From JBBDWJ01 sp963824095 (GTDB lineage Bacteria; Acidobacteriota; Terriglobia; Bryobacterales; UBA6623), in the NCBI GenBank assembly GCA_963824095.1, contig CAWGNS010000009.1, forward strand, positions 372,001-436,000: a stretch of DNA of 64,000 nt, in the 5' to 3' direction. The position numbers and the translations under genes were made by a program. The notes beneath the pieces are model-generated. The model was not told where the DNA came from and did no database searches. It saw only the letters and a list, made by a program, of their open reading frames with translations. Below, one piece after another: positions 45,344 to 54,363 of the stretch. How positions within the stretch are numbered: the first letter of the stretch is position 1; each line of letters begins with the position of its first letter.

Positions 45344-45909
45344 GCTTGTTCTCGCCGCTGCAGTTCCTTGTACAGCCAGGCCTTGGCGAAACGCAGTTCG
45401 CGGTGTACGGTGGCTTCGGAAACCTTCAAGGCACCGGCTATTTCTTCATAGGTCAAGCCACCGAAAAAGTGAAGCTCCACGACTTCGCATTTGCGGCGGT
45501 CCAAGGCTTCCAACCGCTGCAAGGCCTCGTCGAGATCCAGCACGTCGAAAGCGCGGCCCGGGACTGCCTGGCGTTGTTCGTCGAGGGTCACCATGGTTGC
45601 GCCGCCACCCCGTTTGGCGCGGCCCCGCGCGCGGGCCCGATCGACCAGCACGCGGCGCATGGCGCGCGCCGCCAGGGCAAAAAAGTGAACCCGGTCGTGC
45701 CACGAAACCTCGGCATCCACCAGCCGGACATAGGCCTCGTGCACCAGCCCGGTCGCCGCCAGCGAAAGATCGACGCGTTCGCGGCGAATCTGGCGGCGAG
45801 CCAGCCGCCGCAGTTCGCTGTAGACTTGCGGCATCAACTCGTCGGCCGCCTGCTTTTCGCCTTCTTGCCAGCGGCGCAGCAGTTGGGTGACGCTGTTGTG
45901 ATTGACCAA
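45340..45909 (-). CDS. ECF-family RNA polymerase sigma factor
   Basis: 189 residues. The only possible start is the TTG at 45909, because a TAG lies four codons upstream in frame. Region 2: LMPQVYSELRRLARRQIRRE, LVHEAYVRLVDAEVSWHDRV, FFALAARAMRRVLVDRARAR. Region 4: VVELHFFGGLTYEEIAGALK then VSEATVHRELRFAKAWLYKE. It is the kind of ECF (TIGR02999/ECF43-like) often paired with a Ser/Thr kinase, and here the kinase gene follows with an ATGA overlap. The kinase may phosphorylate the sigma to control it, by analogy to reported ECF/kinase pairs. No anti-sigma gene is seen. Confidence 0.9.
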   Translation of the reverse strand: MVNHNSVTQLLRRWQEGEKQAADELMPQVYSELRRLARRQIRRERVDLSLAATGLVHEAYVRLVDAEVSWHDRVHFFALAARAMRRVLVDRARARGRAKRGGGATMVTLDEQRQAVPGRAFDVLDLDEALQRLEALDRRKCEVVELHFFGGLTYEEIAGALKVSEATVHRELRFAKAWLYKELQRREQA

Positions 45910-46223
45910 CTCCGACTCTGCCTAGTGAACCCTGGCCCGCGGCTCAGGTTCCCAACTGCCTCTCCCCGGTCGCGCCAGCCTCGGATTGGGCGCCCCTTCG
46001 CGGCTCCGGCGCGGCGAACAACCAGCGATGACCGGGACACACTTCCAGGGGTGTCCGTGGGTTCAGTGTACGTCTTGCGGAGTGGCGGTGCAACGTCTTT
46101 TGGGCGTCCTAGTACGCACTGCCGGTTCTCACTTTCGTACCTGCCCGAAATTGAAGAGCACAACACCGCTTCCTGCACGAGGTGCGGGCCGCCGCGCCGC
46201 TCGACCACCACAATTTCGCGGGC
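45910..46223. other. 314-nt gap between sigma and binding-protein gene
   Basis: Probably the sigma/kinase promoter region and the trailer of the binding-protein gene. No gene or strong hairpin. Confidence 0.4.
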
Positions 46224-47390
46224 TCACGGCGCTGGCACGCTGGTGGGCGTCCATTCCGCGGCAAGGCGGTAGGCGCCGCCGTCGATCTCCACGATGCTCA
46301 CGGACTTCAGCGGGATGCGAGTACCGTCTGGGTAGCTGATCGTCCCGGTAACGCCCTCGAAATTCTGAATTCCAGCCAGGCCCGCCAGCACATCCGCGGG
46401 CTTCGCGCTTCGGGCTCGTCGAATAGCCTCGGCAATCAGGTTCATGGTGTCGTATCCGAGCGCGGAGAAAGCTGTCGCGGTTTCGCCCGGGTAGGCGGCA
46501 GCGTATGCGGCGCGGAAGCTTGTCACCTGTGGGTCGGTAGCATCGGCGCCCAGGTAGGCATGCGTTGTGAAATAGACGCCGTTGAGCGCCGTCTCATCGG
46601 CCCACTCTTGCTCGTCGTCGAAGCCGTCTCCGCCCACGATCGGCACCAAGAATCCGGCGTCGCGCAACATACCGGACGCCTCCACGGCGTCATTGGGCGT
46701 GTGCGCCGCGAGAAACACCACGTCTGCCTGCTGCAGGCGGCTGATGGGACCACTGAGGTCAGCCGGCTCGTAAGCTTCCGCGGACACGACCTCGCCGCCG
46801 AGTTCCACAAAGCGCGCGCGAAAGTACCCCTGCAGCAGATTCGTATAGCTGTCGGTCGAGTCGTACAAGACCGCCGCCGTGTTGGCGCCGAGTTTCTCGA
46901 AAGCGAACTCCGCCGCCGCCGCGGCCTGGACGTTGTCTCCGAAGCAGGCCAGATAGAGATATTGCGGAACCTCGGATGGCAGCTTCGGCGACGTTGCGCC
47001 AGAGGTGAGGAAGAGCCGCCCGCTCGCGGCGGCCACCGGGGCTGCGCCGAGAACCATGTCGGTGTCGGAAAGGCCGACGAACGCCGCAACGCTCGGGTAC
47101 TTTTTGAGAATCTTTCGCGTGGCGCGGGCCAGCACCTTCGGGCGGCCCCGGCCGTCCTCGACGACAAGCTGGATCTGGCGGCCGAGCACGCCGCCGCCGG
47201 CGTTCACCTTGTCCACGGCCAATTGAGCGCCCTTGGACGATGGGATGTCCAACTCTCCCTGCGACCCCTCCAGGTTGAACAGGCCGCCGACGATGAGCTC
47301 GCCCCTCTTCTTGTTGGGTTTTTTGTGCGGCGCAGCGACCAGGGTGGCGGCCAAGGCTGTCAAACATAGGTAGATGAATGTTTTTCTCAT
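46224..47390 (-). CDS. Periplasmic branched-chain-amino-acid-type binding protein
   Basis: 388 residues, type I periplasmic binding fold as in LivJ/LivK. Signal peptide MRKTFIYLCLTALAATLVAA. The first strand, LIVGGLFNLEGSQGELDIPS, is followed by AAFVGLSDTDMVLGAAPVAA, TSGATSPKLPSEVPQYLYLA, YEPADLSGPISRLQQADVVF and TAFSALGYDTMNLIAEAIRR. These are the usual blocks for an ABC-type receptor of amino acids, amides or aromatics. There is no liv permease or ATPase gene near it, so it is an orphan and could act as a sensor. Ligand unknown. Confidence 0.85.
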   Translation of the reverse strand: MRKTFIYLCLTALAATLVAAPHKKPNKKRGELIVGGLFNLEGSQGELDIPSSKGAQLAVDKVNAGGGVLGRQIQLVVEDGRGRPKVLARATRKILKKYPSVAAFVGLSDTDMVLGAAPVAAASGRLFLTSGATSPKLPSEVPQYLYLACFGDNVQAAAAAEFAFEKLGANTAAVLYDSTDSYTNLLQGYFRARFVELGGEVVSAEAYEPADLSGPISRLQQADVVFLAAHTPNDAVEASGMLRDAGFLVPIVGGDGFDDEQEWADETALNGVYFTTHAYLGADATDPQVTSFRAAYAAAYPGETATAFSALGYDTMNLIAEAIRRARSAKPADVLAGLAGIQNFEGVTGTISYPDGTRIPLKSVSIVEIDGGAYRLAAEWTPTSVPAP

Positions 47391-47679
47391 GATGAGTCAC
47401 GCCGCCGGCGGCGCCACGGGCGCGCCGGCCGGCCTTGATTCCTCTCCTCTATGAACAAAAAACGCGGATCGAACGCGACTAACTTCGGCGCCCTTTTCCC
47501 CGCCGATCTGGCGCGGTGGGACTGCCATCCTGTCCAATTCGATAGCGCGCCCGGCCAAACAGCCCTTGTCTTCGCCGCGGCGAATACTCGGAGGGCGGGA
47601 CCGGCCGCGAGTTTTGTGACGAGGTTTTCCGGGAATTCTGCTATAGCTACAGCAAGTATATGGGATGAGGAGAAATCAA

Positions 47680-48286
47680 ATGAGATCCCTGCAACGATCT
47701 TTGGCCGCCAGTGCCATCCTGGCCCTTAGCATGCTGGCGGCCGCGCCTCGCACCCGCGCAGGTGCTCGATGCCGACTGCTTCAGCGGCAGTTGCGGAGGC
47801 CAGAAAGGCGTGCCGCAATGCCCCGAAGGCTTCAGCGAGGTGGGCTTCGTTCTCTACGCCAACAGCAAAGCCAATGCCACCAACGACTGTGAGACGGTCG
47901 TGTCGTGCACGAACCTGGGCCGCCGCAGTGTCGATATCAGTTGCCGCTTCTACCACGGCTTCTATCCAATCCGTCCCGGCGGACCAACCGATGCGCTCTG
48001 CAGCGCATTCACACCCAATGTGTCGCCCGGCGATACCAACGAATGCGCCACGGACTCGACCGCCGCTCCCGCCTATCAGGCCGGCGGCATTTTCCTTGCG
48101 GGGGACGGCAACTGTCCGACCTTCGAAGGGAAAGGGCTGGTCTGCGCCAAGGGCGGCGATGCTGATCAGGTTTTTTGCGAAGCGCATCTGGTGTGTGGGA
48201 ACGGCAGCGTCCTCGAAAACATCAAGATCGTCTCCCGGAAAGGCTCGGAAGGCCAGGATACGCCGCCGGGACATGCGAAACGCTGA
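47680..48286 (+). CDS. Cys-rich secreted protein, probable frameshift near its signal peptide
   Basis: The region from 47711 reads one frame with a coherent Cys-rich product (DADCFSGSCGGQKGVPQCPE, CETVVSCTNLGRRSVDISCR, CAKGGDADQVFCEAHLVCGN), with about a dozen Cys that suggest disulfides. It lacks a good start. The frame one base away has an ATG at 47680, an excellent ribosome site (GAGGAGAAATC) and a perfect signal peptide (MRSLQRSLAASAILALSMLA). Joining the two near 47740-47760 gives signal peptide plus mature protein of about 200 residues. So the gene is either frameshifted in nature or by a sequencing/assembly error. I do not know the family. Confidence 0.6.
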
Positions 48287-48501
48287 CTTTGGCGCGGTTG
48301 GGGTGCGGTTGCTCATGGGCCGTCCCTGAAACGTTGCTAGCCGAAACATCGCTGGCGCGAAGGCGAGCCTGCGCGCGTCCCTGGCAGCGGTTTCGACGAA
48401 CCCGTCCGTTCCCGGCCTGGCGGCTTGGAGGCTACTGGGCTAGACTCGACCCAGGCTCGCCTCCTCGACGGCGAGCCCTCGACAGCGGTGTTTACAACGA
48501 T

Positions 48502-50346
48502 ATGAGCCGACCTTTTGAACGGATCCGCAAGTCCGCCGGAACGCTTGCTCTCTGCGTGTGGTTTGCAGTCGGCCTCGGTTCCGCGCTGGCGCAGAACCTG
48601 ACCGTCGTGTCGTCGACCGCGTATGCGGGCACTGTGGCGCCGGGCTCGGCCGCGACGATCTTCGGCACGGGGCTGGCCAACCAGCCCGCCGCCGCCGCGC
48701 CCGACCGCACGGGCAGTTTGCCGCGCAGCCTGGCTGGCGTCGTGGTCAGAGTCAACGGGCGGACCGCTCAAGTCGCGTTTGTCTCTGACGGGCAGATCAA
48801 TTTCGTTGTTCCTCGCGCTGCCGCCGAGGGCGTCGCGGAAATTGCCGTCCTGGTCGACGGTCAGGTTGCGGCGACCGGAACGGCAAGTATCGCGAGGCTT
48901 GCCCCCGGACTGTTCACCGCGGACGGCTCGGGCACGGGGGCTGGGACGGTCCTAAACGCCGCAACCTTTGCCGGCGCGCCGTTCCCCACGCACACGGCCG
49001 AACTGCCGGGCTGTGACAAGCGTACCCGCCTCACGCTGTTCGCCTCCGGTGTCCGCTACGCAGGCAATCCCGAACGTTTGCCGCTGCCGACCAGCGCTTC
49101 CGCGATCGAGGCGATCCTCGAGGATCCAACAGGCGTCGCTCATCCGGCGCCGGTCGAGCAGACCGGTGCGTCGGAGGTTTTTCCCGGCGTCGACGAGGTT
49201 TGCATCATCGTTCCGCAGGATGTGGACATCGCCGGGGATTGGACCGTGCGCGTGCTCGCCGAGGGTATTACCTCCAATGCGGTTACGGTCAACTTGACGC
49301 CCACGGACGCCGCCGCCTTGGATTGCTCCGCATACGGCCAGGCGTTCGCCTACAACACCGTGGCCGACCTGCTGGCCGGCGATCTGTGGGACGTGACCAG
49401 CCCCGACGCCGTCTTTGCCGATCTGGCCAGCGTGCCCGGTAACTGGGAGATCGCCGGGGTCGGCAGCACGGCGCTCGAAGCCCGCAACGGCGAGGTGATC
49501 GCTGCCGGGTTCGCGGGCTCACCCGAGCTGGTCTGGTCCGACCCGCAGTTCCCGCCGACGGTGCGCACGTTGAGCGACGAGCCGATTCCATTCCTCGGCG
49601 TGGCTGCGGGCAATCCGGCGTCGGTCGTCGTCGCTCAAGCCGAGCCGGACCTTCCGATCCACCAGCAGATCGTAGACCTGGCACGAGCGAACGGTCTCGC
49701 TTTTGCCGCCATCCGCGTCTCGGGACGCTTTTCGCCCGTAAGCTACAGCGTCGCGCACAATCTGCTCAAGCAGGGCACTCCGTTGACCGACCCCGCCGCC
49801 GACAAGGCTCCCTACCAGCTCTTCTTCACCGCGGATACGTCGGCCGAGTGGGAGTTTTCCGGGTTCTACGCGGCGGCGGCCAGCGTTCAGGACATCGTTT
49901 CAGTGCGCGGCGCGCCGGTGCATTTGCACGGCTTCCAACTCGATCGCGCGCGCGCCGGGCATATCGGCTCGGCGATCGTCGAGAACGCGGAGATCCGGCT
50001 CTATCCGCTCGCCGCCCCGGCAGTTCACGAGGCCGACCTCACGCTGCGTGACGTTACGGCGGGGCAGGGCCAAGCCACGTTTGCCGTCCTCAACGCCGGC
50101 AATGGAAGGGTCGCCAGAACGACGGTGCAGGGCCTCGCATCGGGGCTGGTCATCTTCCAGGTCGAGCTGTTCGATCTCGACCGCGGAGAGCAGCGCCTGG
50201 TGACCATAAGTCTTCCAGCGGACACCGCGATTGAGGAGCTGGAAATCGTGGTGGATCCGTTCAACGACGTCCTTGAGAGCGACGAGGCGAACAACGATTA
50301 TTTCTACGTCGTGGCGGGGCAGGACCAGAGGCTGTCGCGGCGGTAG
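48502..50346 (+). CDS. Exported three-domain protein: Ig-like, acetolactate-decarboxylase-like, CARDB
   Basis: 614 residues. Signal peptide about 1-30 (LALCVWFAVGLGSALAQ). Residues ~30-265: Ig/TIG-like domain of the Solibacter type (TIGR03437-like), e.g. TAYAGTVAPGSAATIFGTGL, VSDGQINFVVP, RLAPGLFTADG, LTLFASGVRY. Residues ~278-515: acetolactate decarboxylase fold: AFAYNTVADLLAGDLWD, AAIRVSGRFSPVSYS with its Arg, and the zinc site PVHLHGFQLDRARAGHI giving His474, His476, His487, the same 2- and 11-residue spacing as known acetolactate decarboxylases. Residues ~520-614: CARDB domain ending VVDPFNDVLESDEANND. Converges on the enolase-superfamily gene with 30 nt between stops. A periplasmic or extracellular lyase or binding protein is inferred; the substrate is unknown. 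Confidence 0.85.
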   Translation: MSRPFERIRKSAGTLALCVWFAVGLGSALAQNLTVVSSTAYAGTVAPGSAATIFGTGLANQPAAAAPDRTGSLPRSLAGVVVRVNGRTAQVAFVSDGQINFVVPRAAAEGVAEIAVLVDGQVAATGTASIARLAPGLFTADGSGTGAGTVLNAATFAGAPFPTHTAELPGCDKRTRLTLFASGVRYAGNPERLPLPTSASAIEAILEDPTGVAHPAPVEQTGASEVFPGVDEVCIIVPQDVDIAGDWTVRVLAEGITSNAVTVNLTPTDAAALDCSAYGQAFAYNTVADLLAGDLWDVTSPDAVFADLASVPGNWEIAGVGSTALEARNGEVIAAGFAGSPELVWSDPQFPPTVRTLSDEPIPFLGVAAGNPASVVVAQAEPDLPIHQQIVDLARANGLAFAAIRVSGRFSPVSYSVAHNLLKQGTPLTDPAADKAPYQLFFTADTSAEWEFSGFYAAAASVQDIVSVRGAPVHLHGFQLDRARAGHIGSAIVENAEIRLYPLAAPAVHEADLTLRDVTAGQGQATFAVLNAGNGRVARTTVQGLASGLVIFQVELFDLDRGEQRLVTISLPADTAIEELEIVVDPFNDVLESDEANNDYFYVVAGQDQRLSRR

Positions 50347-50376
50347 TTGCGATGAGGTGGCGGCGGGATCCACACC

Positions 50377-51690
50377 TCAGTCAAAGAAGCCGCGATCCTC
50401 TTCCGCCAGGTGCGCCTTCGCAGCCTGCACATGGAAGGTGACGCCGAGCCCCGGCCGGTCCCATACATCGATGAAGCCTTGTTTGACGATCGGGTTCGGC
50501 AGGCCGTCCACAATTTCATACCACCACTCGGGCTGGCCCAGCGGATACTCGAAGGCGATGTAGTTTTGCGGCAACGTGGCGGCCATGTGGACATGCGCGG
50601 CCAGCCCGATCAGCCCGTCGAAAATCCCGTGCGGAGCGATCAGAATGCCGTGAAGATCGGCGTATTCCGCAATCCACTTCAGCTCCCCGATTCCGCCCAC
50701 GTCTTCGGGATCGGGACCCAGGACGTCCACGGCGTGTTTCTCGACGAGATCGATGAAGTTCTGCCGTAGGTAGATTTGTTCTCCGGTGTGAATCGGAATG
50801 GACGTGCTCCGCGTGACTTCCTGAAAGAGTTCGGCGTTGGGGTAGGGCGTGTAGTCGCCGGTGATCAGGTCTTCGAGCCAGGTGATGTGCAGGGGTTCGA
50901 GCGCTCTCGCAAAGCGGATGGCATCTTTGACGACCCACCCCGGCCCGCAGTCCAGCGCAAGCCCGACCCCATCCCCCAGGACTTTCTTCATCGCTTCGAC
51001 GCAGGCGATGACCTGGTCCAGGCCGCGTTCGGTCATCAGGCCGCGGTCGGCGTGCGGCGCTCCCGTTCGTGGCTCGTCGTACCAGCCGTCGGTCATGGCG
51101 CGCATCATCGCCGGGTTGTGAAAGCCCACGGCCTGCTTGATGAGCGTAAAACCCTCTTTCGCTTCCTTCATCTTGGCCATGTTCTCGGCGTAGTCTTGCG
51201 GCGTCTGGCCGCTCATCGGGAAACGGACGCCTCCGTTGTAGACGCGCACGCGGTCGCGGATCTTCCCGCCCAGCAGTTTGTAGACCGGTACCCCGGCCAC
51301 CTGCCCGGCGATGTCCCAAAGAGCGATCTCGATCGCGCTCACCGCCGCGCCCCACGGCTTCGACGCGCCCATCCGGCGGATCTTCAGCATCACCCGCTCG
51401 ACGTCGGTCGGGTCTTCGCCCAAAATGTAGTCCTTGTAGAAGAGCACCATCGGCTTCAGATACGCCTTGGTGGACTCGGCTTCCCCATACCCCGAGACGC
51501 CCTGATCCGTAACGATCCGAACCACCGGGTTCTGGCCGATGATGGCGCACCGCAGGTCCGTGATTTTGATCGATCCCTGGCCCGACCGCTTTTCAGCGCG
51601 CGGCGAACCACCCGGTTGCTGAGCGGCAAGCGACGCCGCCGCCCCCATGAGCGACCCGGCAAATCCTCTTCGCGTCCAACCAGCCATCAT
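50377..51690 (-). CDS. Tat-exported enolase-superfamily (mandelate racemase/muconate lactonizing) enzyme
   Basis: 437 residues from 51690 (AGGAGG site upstream). The N-terminus MMAGWTRRGFAGSLMGAAAS is a Tat-type signal (RRGFAG). Enolase fold: KITDLRCAIIGQNPVVRIVT, SAIEIALWDIAGQVAGVPVY, then barrel metal ligands Asp in GLALDCGPGW, Glu in ITWLEDLITGD and Glu in PIHTGEQIY, followed by DPEDVGGI and the putative catalytic His in ILIAPHGIFDG. These match acid-sugar dehydratases such as galactonate or rhamnonate types. Export by Tat is common for this family in Acidobacteria and Planctomycetes. The precise substrate is not predictable. Confidence 0.88.
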   Translation of the reverse strand: MMAGWTRRGFAGSLMGAAASLAAQQPGGSPRAEKRSGQGSIKITDLRCAIIGQNPVVRIVTDQGVSGYGEAESTKAYLKPMVLFYKDYILGEDPTDVERVMLKIRRMGASKPWGAAVSAIEIALWDIAGQVAGVPVYKLLGGKIRDRVRVYNGGVRFPMSGQTPQDYAENMAKMKEAKEGFTLIKQAVGFHNPAMMRAMTDGWYDEPRTGAPHADRGLMTERGLDQVIACVEAMKKVLGDGVGLALDCGPGWVVKDAIRFARALEPLHITWLEDLITGDYTPYPNAELFQEVTRSTSIPIHTGEQIYLRQNFIDLVEKHAVDVLGPDPEDVGGIGELKWIAEYADLHGILIAPHGIFDGLIGLAAHVHMAATLPQNYIAFEYPLGQPEWWYEIVDGLPNPIVKQGFIDVWDRPGLGVTFHVQAAKAHLAEEDRGFFD

Positions 51691-51783
51691 TCCTCCTGTG
51701 GGAAAGCGTCTCAACCCCAAAACCCGTCAGCCGCAACATACTCCTTAGCAACCGCGCTGTGCAACCCATAGGAAAGCGCCCGC

Positions 51784-51824
51784 AAAAAGAAAACGCCGGC
51801 GGGACCAGCCTGGTCCCGCCGGCG
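51784..51824 (-). terminator. Rho-independent terminator for the 832-residue gene
   Basis: Perfect 14-bp stem CGCCGGCGGGACCA (51794-51807) with TGGTCCCGCCGGCG (51811-51824), loop GCC. On the minus strand it is followed by UUUUCUUUUU. It starts 40 nt after the stop at 51865. Confidence 0.92.
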
Positions 51825-51864
51825 ATCTGGGTGCTTGAGGGGACTGTCCCCCTCCGGGGAAAGG

Positions 51865-54363
51865 TTACAGCGTCGGCGCCACCGCCTGGCCGATCAGCGT
51901 TCCCAGTCCCGCCGGGTTGGCCGGGTCGAACCCCAGTTGCACTTCGCTCTGCGAGCCGCCCGTGCGAATCGTCGCCAGCAGCAGCCAGCGGCTCGAAAAC
52001 AGCGTGTGATGGAAGCCGATCGCTTCGATGGTCGGAACCGCGCCGACGCCCGTCTCGATGGCTTTCTTGGTTTCCATCAGCACTTCGCGTTTCGGCGCCG
52101 CCTTCCAGATCTGCTCGGCCTGGATCTTGCGGTCGCTTGCTTCCGGCAGGCTGTCGATCGCCGCCAGCGCCTTGCGCAGCCAGGCTTCGTTGGTCGCGCT
52201 GATGACGTCTTTGTTGTAGACGGTGCCCAGCACGCTGACCTTGATCTTCACCGTCTGATGCGCCAGCACATCCTGGATCGCGGCCTTCAGCGCCGCGCGC
52301 ACGCTGGCGTTGTCGCCGGTCCGCATCTTGTCGCGCAGCTTCGCCAACCTGTTTTTCTCCGGCGCGGCCTGCTTGTAGGCATCCTTCTTTGCGGCCGACT
52401 TGCCCGGTACGGTGATGCCCCATTTTTTGGGCCACTTCTTGAAGGCTTTCTCGATGCCGCTGTTGATGCCGCTGATGATGGCGTCGCAGGCCGGCGGAAC
52501 CGCGCTGCGCGCTCCGCGCAGGCTCAGCTCGACATCGTAGTTCTTCGTCGCTTGCTCGTATTGGTTCCAGGTGTTGTCGATTTCCTGCTGCGCGGCTTCG
52601 GCCTCTTTGAGGATCTCGGCCTGCAGCGCGGTGTTGAACTGATCGGGCACCGACATCTGGCCCAGCAGATACGCGCTACCGTTTTCGACGCCGGTTCCGG
52701 CCTTCACCTGCATGTCCAGGTCGGGAACCACCAGCCGTCCGTTCAGGAACGCGCCCTGGTTGTTGATCAGCAGCACGCCGTCGGTCGACATGCCGCCGAC
52801 CTGGATCAGGCCCTCGACGCGCAGGTAGGGGCTTTCGTTTTTGTCGAACGGCACCCAGACGTCGATCTGCTGCTTGCTCTCGAACACGAACGGTCCCAGG
52901 TTGCGGTCGGTGATGCCGCTCAGCTTGAAGCCCGCGCGGTCCAGGTGCAGCACGCCTTCGACCTTCAGCACGTCGCCCAGGTCGAGATGCGCCATCTCGC
53001 CGAACGTCGCCGCGTTCACCGAGTAAGAGCCGTCCATGTGCAGCCGGAAGCTCTCCGGCACGCTGCTCAGGTAGCCGTAGGTTTTCAGCTCGGCGTCGGG
53101 TTTGATCGGCACCCAGTCGGGAATCCAAGTCGTGTCCGGCTTGATCACGCCGCTCAGGTAGCAATGCTGCACGTCGTCGATCACCTGCACCGCCGCCGTC
53201 GCCGAACCCAGCGGAAAGCCGAACTCGATCATCCCCGCCGTCGCCTTTTCGGCGATCGCCAGCGAAACCGAGAAATCGCCGTTGGCGCCGCGTTCGAACG
53301 AAGGGCCGAACTGCACGCCCAGCGGATCGACCGCCTTTTCGCTATCGCCGAAGCTAACGTCCTCGATCATGTGGCCACTGACTTCGATCGGCAGGTCAGC
53401 CAGCGGAAACGTGCCGGTCACGATGCGCTTGCCCTGGAACTCGCGCGCTTCGTCCTCGATGCCGAAGGTCGTCTGCGGGCGGAATGGGATCAGCCCCTGG
53501 ACCGAAAGCCCAAAGCCGAGGCCGGGATCGTCGCTGTCGGATTCCTCGCTGTCGCCCTCGGGCTGGGCGCCGTCGGCCTGTTCGCCCTGCTTTTTCGAAT
53601 TGCCCGCTTCGTTAGACGAATCGTTATTGCCTGGCTGGGTGTTGCCCGAATCGTTATTGCCCGGCTGCGTGTTGCCGGCCTGCGTGCCGGAGTTCTGGCC
53701 CTCGGAACCCTGCTTGCCGCTGTCACCCGAGTCCTTGCTGTCTTTCGAATTCTTGGGCGTCGTGATCGCGCCGGCAAAGTAGAAGAACGGGTCTTGCGGA
53801 TCGATGATCAACGTCGCCGAAGCACCCACGGGGACAGAAACCGTGAACGCCTTGGTGTCGTCGGGGTCGTCGGTCGCGCCGACTTCCATCTCAAAGCCCG
53901 CATCGAAGTGAAAGAACAGGTAAGAGCGCTCGTCGTTCAACGGAACGCCGAGCCGCCCGAGGTTCTTTCCGAAATCCATGCCGACTTCCGCCATCGCCGG
54001 TTGCTTGATCACTACATGGCTGTCGCCGTAGGGCGAGGGCACAAAAGCTTTGCCCACCAGCCGCGTAATCCGCTGCGTCCCCGGAGCGAACTCCAGAAAC
54101 AGGCTGGAGCCGGCCAGTTTCATCTTGTGGCCGGGCGTCACCAGCCACACATCGCCGTAGACCATATAGCCGTTGCCGACGTTGACCACATTCGAGCGGT
54201 CGGCCTCGAGCACCATCGGGGACTCGTCGCCGGCGCCCGGGAAGATAGAAAGAGAAGTAGTTTCCGCGGCCTTGACCAGGCCGGAGAACACCGTCAATGC
54301 CGCCAGAGCCACCAACAGGTAGGCCCAGCGTCGAATGAGTTCCGGATAGATGACTTGCTTCAT
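51865..54363 (-). CDS. Large exported protein of unknown function
   Basis: 832 residues with a signal peptide (MKQVIYPELIRRWAYLLVAL, cleavage near VKAA-ET). I do not recognise it. Residues ~33-200 are beta-rich (PMVLEADRSNVVNVGNGYMV). A Ser/Asn/Asp/Gly linker at about 205-285 carries two near-identical NTQPGNNDS units. Residues ~290-590 are beta-rich repeats built on SGHMIED, LSGVIKPD, MDGSYSVNA, EGLIQVGG and GRLVVPD, like a beta-helix or barrel of repeated strands. Residues ~610-790 are a helical Lys/Glu/Ala-rich segment (QAEILKEAEAAQQEIDNTWN). No catalytic motif. It could be a surface or adhesive structure, but this is only composition. Terminator at 51784-51824. Confidence 0.8.
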   Translation of the reverse strand: MKQVIYPELIRRWAYLLVALAALTVFSGLVKAAETTSLSIFPGAGDESPMVLEADRSNVVNVGNGYMVYGDVWLVTPGHKMKLAGSSLFLEFAPGTQRITRLVGKAFVPSPYGDSHVVIKQPAMAEVGMDFGKNLGRLGVPLNDERSYLFFHFDAGFEMEVGATDDPDDTKAFTVSVPVGASATLIIDPQDPFFYFAGAITTPKNSKDSKDSGDSGKQGSEGQNSGTQAGNTQPGNNDSGNTQPGNNDSSNEAGNSKKQGEQADGAQPEGDSEESDSDDPGLGFGLSVQGLIPFRPQTTFGIEDEAREFQGKRIVTGTFPLADLPIEVSGHMIEDVSFGDSEKAVDPLGVQFGPSFERGANGDFSVSLAIAEKATAGMIEFGFPLGSATAAVQVIDDVQHCYLSGVIKPDTTWIPDWVPIKPDAELKTYGYLSSVPESFRLHMDGSYSVNAATFGEMAHLDLGDVLKVEGVLHLDRAGFKLSGITDRNLGPFVFESKQQIDVWVPFDKNESPYLRVEGLIQVGGMSTDGVLLINNQGAFLNGRLVVPDLDMQVKAGTGVENGSAYLLGQMSVPDQFNTALQAEILKEAEAAQQEIDNTWNQYEQATKNYDVELSLRGARSAVPPACDAIISGINSGIEKAFKKWPKKWGITVPGKSAAKKDAYKQAAPEKNRLAKLRDKMRTGDNASVRAALKAAIQDVLAHQTVKIKVSVLGTVYNKDVISATNEAWLRKALAAIDSLPEASDRKIQAEQIWKAAPKREVLMETKKAIETGVGAVPTIEAIGFHHTLFSSRWLLLATIRTGGSQSEVQLGFDPANPAGLGTLIGQAVAPTL

